DNA of 64,000 bases, from assembly GCF_900163545.1 (NCBI RefSeq), contig NZ_FUHW01000020.1, forward strand, positions 1 through 64,000, written 5' to 3'. Positions 60,360 to 64,000 of this stretch are shown here, piece after piece. The notes under the pieces are model-generated. The model did no database searches and was not told the origin of the DNA. It saw nothing but the letters and a program-made list of their open reading frames with translations. Position numbers and translations under genes: made by a program. How positions within the stretch are numbered: the stretch's first letter is position 1; the number at the start of each line of letters is the position of its first letter. Source of the stretch: Arthrobacter rhombi. Lineage in GTDB: Bacteria; Actinomycetota; Actinomycetes; Actinomycetales; Micrococcaceae.

Positions 60360-61169
60360 ATGGGTCGGATCCAGGGCAAGGTAGCAGTGATCACCGGAGG
60401 AGCCAGCGGCATCGGGCTGGCGGCAGCGAAGTTGTTCGCCGCCGAAGGAGCCAAGGTCGTCATCGGGGACCTGAAGCCCGAGCAGGCAGAAGCGGCGGCG
60501 GCGGAGATCACCGCCGACGGTGGTACTGCCATCGGGTTGGCGGTCGACGCGATGGACGAGGCCTCGCTGACCGGGCTGGTTGATGCCGCAGTCTCGACGT
60601 TCGGCGCCCTGCACATCATGTGTAACCACGTCGGTGGCAGCAACCCGCGCAAGGACCTGGATCTGCTGCGCCTGGACATGGACGAATTCGACCGGACGAT
60701 GAAGCTGAACGTGCGCAGCACCGTGGTCGGTTCGCGGGCCGCCCTTCCGCATATCATCGCCGCAGGAGGCGGGTCGATCATCAACACTGCGTCCGTTGGC
60801 GGGCTCTCCGGGGACTTCCTGCAGGTCTCCTACGGCACGGCGAAGGCCGCGGTGATCCGGCTGACCGAATACATGGCCACCCAATACGGGGCACAGAACG
60901 TGCGCTGCAACTCCATTGCCCCGGGCGCCATCATGACCCCCGCACTGCGGGATAACCTGCCGGAGGAGGCCATCGAGTCCATCCGCGGACACAACGCGCT
61001 GCCCTACATCGGCGCCGCCGAAGATATCGCCCAGGCCATGCTGTACCTGGCCTCCGAGGAGTCCCGCTACGTCACCGGGCAGTGCCTGGTGGTCGACGGC
61101 GGCATGTCCAGCCATTCCTCGATCGCCGAGGACCGCCGCTCCCTGCTGCCCGATACCCCGGGGCAGTAG
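60360..61169 (+). CDS. Short-chain dehydrogenase/reductase
   Basis: A 269-residue classical SDR: TGGASGIGLAAAKLF near 13-27, cofactor Asp in VVIGDLKPEQ (NAD preference), CNHVGG replacing NNAG, Ser in NTASVGGLSG and Y-x-x-x-K in SYGTAKAAVIRLTEYMA, with the ending GQCLVVDGGMSS. Substrate unknown; family members include gluconate and 3-alpha-hydroxysteroid dehydrogenases. The ATG at 60360 has an AAGGAG site; the open frame starts 11 codons earlier without one. It lies 90 bases after the opu unit in the same direction. Confidence 0.9.
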   Translation: MGRIQGKVAVITGGASGIGLAAAKLFAAEGAKVVIGDLKPEQAEAAAAEITADGGTAIGLAVDAMDEASLTGLVDAAVSTFGALHIMCNHVGGSNPRKDLDLLRLDMDEFDRTMKLNVRSTVVGSRAALPHIIAAGGGSIINTASVGGLSGDFLQVSYGTAKAAVIRLTEYMATQYGAQNVRCNSIAPGAIMTPALRDNLPEEAIESIRGHNALPYIGAAEDIAQAMLYLASEESRYVTGQCLVVDGGMSSHSSIAEDRRSLLPDTPGQ

Positions 61170-61175
61170 CCAGCA

Positions 61176-61206
61176 CCCCGCCCGCGGCATCGTCCCTCGG
61201 GCGGGG
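61176..61206. terminator. Bidirectional hairpin between SDR and MFS genes
   Basis: CCCCGCCCG (61176-61184) and CGGGCGGGG (61198-61206) form a 9-bp stem around a 13-base loop, between two convergent stops 56 bases apart. No T-run. Confidence 0.68.
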
Positions 61207-61225
61207 GCCTGGTGGACCCGGCGGC

Positions 61226-62548
61226 CTACGCCTTCCCGAATACCCGGCGCGCAGCCACCAGCCCGGCGAGTGAGATCAGGCCGATCACGATGTAGTAGAA
61301 ACTCGGGGCCAATAATGAACCGGTCGTGCTGACCAGCCAGGCCAGGATCAGTGGGGCGAAGCCGCCAAAGAGGGTGACCCCGACGTTATAGGAGATGGAC
61401 ATGCCGGTGGTCCTGATGTTCGTGGGGAACATATCCGCCAGCAGGGCCGGCAGCGGACCGAAGTAGGCGGCCATCAGAATGCCCAGGACCACCTGGACGG
61501 CGGTGAGCATCGCGACACTGGGGGCCCCGACGAGGATCAGGAACAGCGGGAACGCAACCACCACGGCCACCACCGCCGCGGAGAGCATGACCTTCACACA
61601 GCCGATCCTGTCGGCCAGTTTGCCCGCTATCGGCGCCCCGATCAGGGTGACGATCCCCGAGATGATTCCGCCCAGGTAGCCCGCATAGGAGGGCAGTTCG
61701 AGGTTCTGCACCGCATAGGTGGGCATGAACAGGATCAGGTAGACCGACACACTGGCCAGCCCCACAATGGCCGCGGAGGTCAACCAGCGCGGTGCCGCAC
61801 CGATCAACGTGGCGGCCAGAGGGGATTTGGTGAGGTTCCCGCGGGCTCGTTCGAAATCGGGAGTCTCATCCATCTTCAACCGGATGTAGAGGCCTACAGG
61901 GCCGATCAGCAGCCCGAAGAAGAACGGGATCCGCCACCCCCAGCTATACAGGGTGTCGTGGTCCATGAACGTGAACAGGGAGAAGCCGAACGCCGAGGCC
62001 AGGAACATCGAAACGCCCTGCGTAGCCACTTGCCAGCTGCCATAGAAGGCCTTCTTGTCCGGGGCGTTCTCGATCAGGAACGCCGTGGCGGTCCCGAATT
62101 CGCCGCCCGCCGAGAAGCCCTGGATGAGCCGGGAGAGCAGGATCACCAACGCCGCTGCCGGGCCGATCATCTCCGTGGTGGGGGCCACGGCCATGATCAG
62201 GGTGCCGAGCATCATCAGCATGATCGTCAGGGTCAGTGCGCCCTTGCGCCCATGCCGGTCGGCATAGGAACCCAGCACCATGGCACCCAGGGGACGGATC
62301 AAGTAGGAGACGGCGAAGGCCCCGAAGGTCAGCAGGATTCCCGTGGTCTGGCCTCCCGCCTCGCCTGCCGGTTCGAAGAACAGGGCTGAGATGACGACGG
62401 CGAAGGAGGAGTAGACGATGATGTCGAACCACTCCAAGGCATTGCCGATGGAGGAAGCGATGACGGCACGGCGGGCCCGGGAACGGTCGGCATCGGTGAT
62501 GGTGTGTGGCGCCGGGGACGTGCCGGGGCCCGCGGAGGTCCCGCTCAT
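61226..62548 (-). CDS. MHS-family MFS transporter
   Basis: A 440-residue major facilitator with 12 predicted segments of the metabolite:H+ symporter (MHS) family: opening RAVIASSIGNALEWFDIIVY, the loop 2-3 motif GSYADRHGRKGALTLTIMLM, RLIQGFSAGGEFGTATAFLI and GWRIPFFFGLLIGPVGLYIR. Relatives import proline/betaine, citrate, ketoglutarate or shikimate. ATG 62548 overlaps the stop of the ArgE-like gene as ATGA, so transporter and deacetylase are made together; the N-acyl amino acid substrate of the enzyme might be the cargo. Confidence 0.9.
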   Translation of the reverse strand: MSGTSAGPGTSPAPHTITDADRSRARRAVIASSIGNALEWFDIIVYSSFAVVISALFFEPAGEAGGQTTGILLTFGAFAVSYLIRPLGAMVLGSYADRHGRKGALTLTIMLMMLGTLIMAVAPTTEMIGPAAALVILLSRLIQGFSAGGEFGTATAFLIENAPDKKAFYGSWQVATQGVSMFLASAFGFSLFTFMDHDTLYSWGWRIPFFFGLLIGPVGLYIRLKMDETPDFERARGNLTKSPLAATLIGAAPRWLTSAAIVGLASVSVYLILFMPTYAVQNLELPSYAGYLGGIISGIVTLIGAPIAGKLADRIGCVKVMLSAAVVAVVVAFPLFLILVGAPSVAMLTAVQVVLGILMAAYFGPLPALLADMFPTNIRTTGMSISYNVGVTLFGGFAPLILAWLVSTTGSLLAPSFYYIVIGLISLAGLVAARRVFGKA

Positions 62549-63723
62549 GACCGGTCCTGCTCGAGCTCGGTGATGAGGTTGTCCAGGAATGCCTCGCAGG
62601 CGGCGAGCTGTTCGAGCTCGACGTATTCGTTGGCTGCATGGGCTACGGCGATTTCTCCGGGCCCGCACACCACCGTCTCGATCCCTGCGCCATGGAATAA
62701 TCCGGCCTCGGTCCCGTAGGTGACCTTCTCGTCCGTCGGATGACCACCGCAGTCGTGGGCGAGGGCCACGATATCGGCGTCGACGCCGATCTCCAGTCCC
62801 GGGCCCTGGGCCTTGATCACCAGTTCGATGCCGGCGGCCTCGTGTTCGGCTTTCATCTGCGGTTCGAGGGTTTGGAAGAGGAATTCGCGGATCTGTGCGA
62901 CCACCGGCGCGGTGTCCACGGTGCCCAGGGCGCGGAACTCGAACTCGATTTCGCAGGCGTCGGGGACCGTGTTCCCGGCGATGCCACCGGATATCAGGTT
63001 GACCCCGCCGGTGGTGAAGGACACCGGGTAGGCCGTATCGAAGGGCCCCTCACTACGCCATTGCTCGGTTAGCTGCCGGTAGAACTCGATGAAACGACCC
63101 GCATAGTGGATGGCGTTGACCCCCTGCGGGGTTAGCGAGGAGTGTGCCGCGACGCCGCGGAAGGAGACGGTGAATAGGTTGATTGATTTATGTCCGCGGA
63201 CCACCCGCATTCCCGAAGGCTCGCCGACGATGCAGGACGCGGGTTTGATGCCATGCTCGGCGAATTGTCCAATCATCCGTTGGGCGCCCAACAGTCCCAC
63301 TTCTTCGTCATAGGAGAAGGCCAGATGCAACGGCTGGGTCAGTTGTGCGGCGCTGATGGCCTCCAACCGGGACATGATGACCGCCAGGTAGCCCTTCATA
63401 TCGGCGGTGCCGCGCCCGTAGAGCCGGCCGTCCCGCTCGGTGACGGTGAAGGGGTCGCCATCCCAGTTCTGCCCTTCCACCGGGACGACGTCGGTGTGAC
63501 CGGAGAGGACCACTCCTCCCTCGGTGGATCCGTCCTGGGCGGGGAAGGTCGCGAAGAGGTTCACCTTGCGCACCCCGTCCTCTTGGTCATGGGGCAGTAG
63601 CAGGGGCTCAACGCCGTGCCGAAGCAGTTCAGCGGCTACGCAGTCAATCAGTTCGAGGTTCGAACGATGAGAGGTCGTATCGAAAGCTACCAGGCGTGTG
63701 AGCCAGTCCACAGGTGAAGTCAT
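62545..63723 (-). CDS. argE: Acetylornithine deacetylase-like M20 peptidase
   Basis: A 392-residue M20/ArgE-family deacylase: VDWLTRLVAFDTTSHRSN (about 5-22), VVLSGHTDVVPVEGQNWDGD with the first metal His/Asp, LYGRGTADMKGYLAVIMSR with bridging Asp, SYDEEVGLLGAQ with the catalytic Glu pair, EPSGMRVVRGHKS and a C-terminal metal His near the end. It removes the acetyl group from N2-acetylornithine or a related N-acyl amino acid. ATG 63723 begins the conserved part; an earlier start is less likely. It is the first gene of a two-gene unit with the MHS transporter, away from other arginine genes, so a catabolic role is possible. Confidence 0.87.
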   Translation of the reverse strand: MTSPVDWLTRLVAFDTTSHRSNLELIDCVAAELLRHGVEPLLLPHDQEDGVRKVNLFATFPAQDGSTEGGVVLSGHTDVVPVEGQNWDGDPFTVTERDGRLYGRGTADMKGYLAVIMSRLEAISAAQLTQPLHLAFSYDEEVGLLGAQRMIGQFAEHGIKPASCIVGEPSGMRVVRGHKSINLFTVSFRGVAAHSSLTPQGVNAIHYAGRFIEFYRQLTEQWRSEGPFDTAYPVSFTTGGVNLISGGIAGNTVPDACEIEFEFRALGTVDTAPVVAQIREFLFQTLEPQMKAEHEAAGIELVIKAQGPGLEIGVDADIVALAHDCGGHPTDEKVTYGTEAGLFHGAGIETVVCGPGEIAVAHAANEYVELEQLAACEAFLDNLITELEQDRS

Positions 63724-63889
63724 GTGCAGGACTCTACTCCGGGGATCCGGCAGGAACATAGCAATGTTGAGGCGGGTGAACCGACCGTTCGTGCCCCCGG
63801 ATGAGATGGTCCTCACGGCTCGTCACGACGGTGTGGGGGTAGCGTGGGAGGGGAGCGGTCCGGACGTGCCGGACCTGGAAGGAGTACCT

Positions 63890-64000
63890 GTGTCTATCGT
63901 CGTCATCAACGCCCTGAAGGTCCCAGTCGAGGCCGGATCCGAACTCGAAAAGCGTTTTGCCGCCCGCAAGCATTCGGTCGACGGTTCACCGGGCTTCGAG
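63890..64000 (+). CDS. Antibiotic biosynthesis monooxygenase (partial, cut by window end)
   Basis: The first 37 residues of an ABM-fold protein: a GTG at 63890 after an AAGGAG site, then SIVVINALKVPVEAGSELEK, FAARKHSVDGSPGFE. This opening (NAL-V-P, LE-RF-AR, PGFE) is typical of the ABM/haem-degrading monooxygenase group that includes MhuD and IsdG. The rest lies outside the window, so the haem- or quinol-binding residues cannot be judged. Confidence 0.72.
   Translation, partial: MSIVVINALKVPVEAGSELEKRFAARKHSVDGSPGFE

Noticed and set aside
1..64000. tRNA, rRNA, CRISPR arrays, insertion sequences, prophage or attachment sites
   Set aside because: No cloverleaf, regularly spaced repeats, transposase, integrase or phage gene was found on reading either strand.

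Overview
This is a GC-rich (roughly 65%) chromosomal segment of an actinobacterium. The best guess is a member of the Micrococcales, probably Micrococcaceae/Arthrobacter-like. Supporting signs are HspR-type HAIR operators before a Clp ATPase, many GTG starts, short intergenic gaps, ATGA/GTGA start-stop overlaps, several DinB-family thiol-transferase-like genes and an LldR-lutABC locus. Genus assignment is inference. No rRNA, tRNA, CRISPR array, insertion sequence or phage gene was seen.

Layout. 0-9.8 kb: HspR-controlled ClpC/ClpB-type ATPase, two DUF202 membrane proteins, a frameshifted PuuC-like aldehyde dehydrogenase, a MOSC protein, a deleted DUF218 gene, two DinB genes (one frameshifted) divergent from a WYL regulator, and a GH3 lipoprotein. 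9.8-25.7 kb: an operon of a small unknown protein, glucose 1-dehydrogenase and an FMN 2-hydroxyacid oxidase; a secreted glycerophosphodiesterase with a lamin-tail domain; a RibD-like reductase, VOC protein, maltokinase-cap protein, NYN-domain protein, frameshifted membrane protein, alpha/beta hydrolase, gamma-glutamyltransferase, a DoxX/Fe-S-type regulator pair, twin lipoproteins, a sialidase and another lipoprotein. 25.7-34.7 kb: lutABC with a macrolide-phosphotransferase-like gene at its 3' end, divergent lldR, a two-component system, a DUF6326 protein and an M20 amidohydrolase. 34.7-46.7 kb: a complete oligopeptide/dipeptide ABC operon with a fused ATPase, then DinB, LhgO, TetR/SDR, ArsR-AHSA1 fusion, PPOX, DoxX and double-hotdog thioesterase genes. 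46.8-56.1 kb: yggS, an amidohydrolase, DUF1905, dps and a DJ-1/PfpI gene, formaldehyde dehydrogenase, and a glycerol locus glpD-(glpF stub)-glpK. 56.5-64 kb: a four-gene osmoprotectant ABC operon, an SDR, an MHS transporter with an ArgE-like deacetylase, and a monooxygenase gene cut by the window end.

Functionally the segment is catabolic and stress-oriented: lactate, glycerol, 2-hydroxyglutarate, glucose and peptide use, compatible-solute import, and aldehyde/oxidative/heat defence. Its most distinctive features are regulatory DNA (paired HAIR sites over a promoter, two LldR-type operators, a duplicated TCTAA-N17-TTAGA dyad, a palindrome-rich opp leader) and gene decay: a glpF reduced to its first 20 codons, a DUF218 gene with its middle deleted, a 10-bp duplication in an aldehyde dehydrogenase, and two genes each apparently one base too long in a six-base homopolymer. 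The last two could be sequencing errors.
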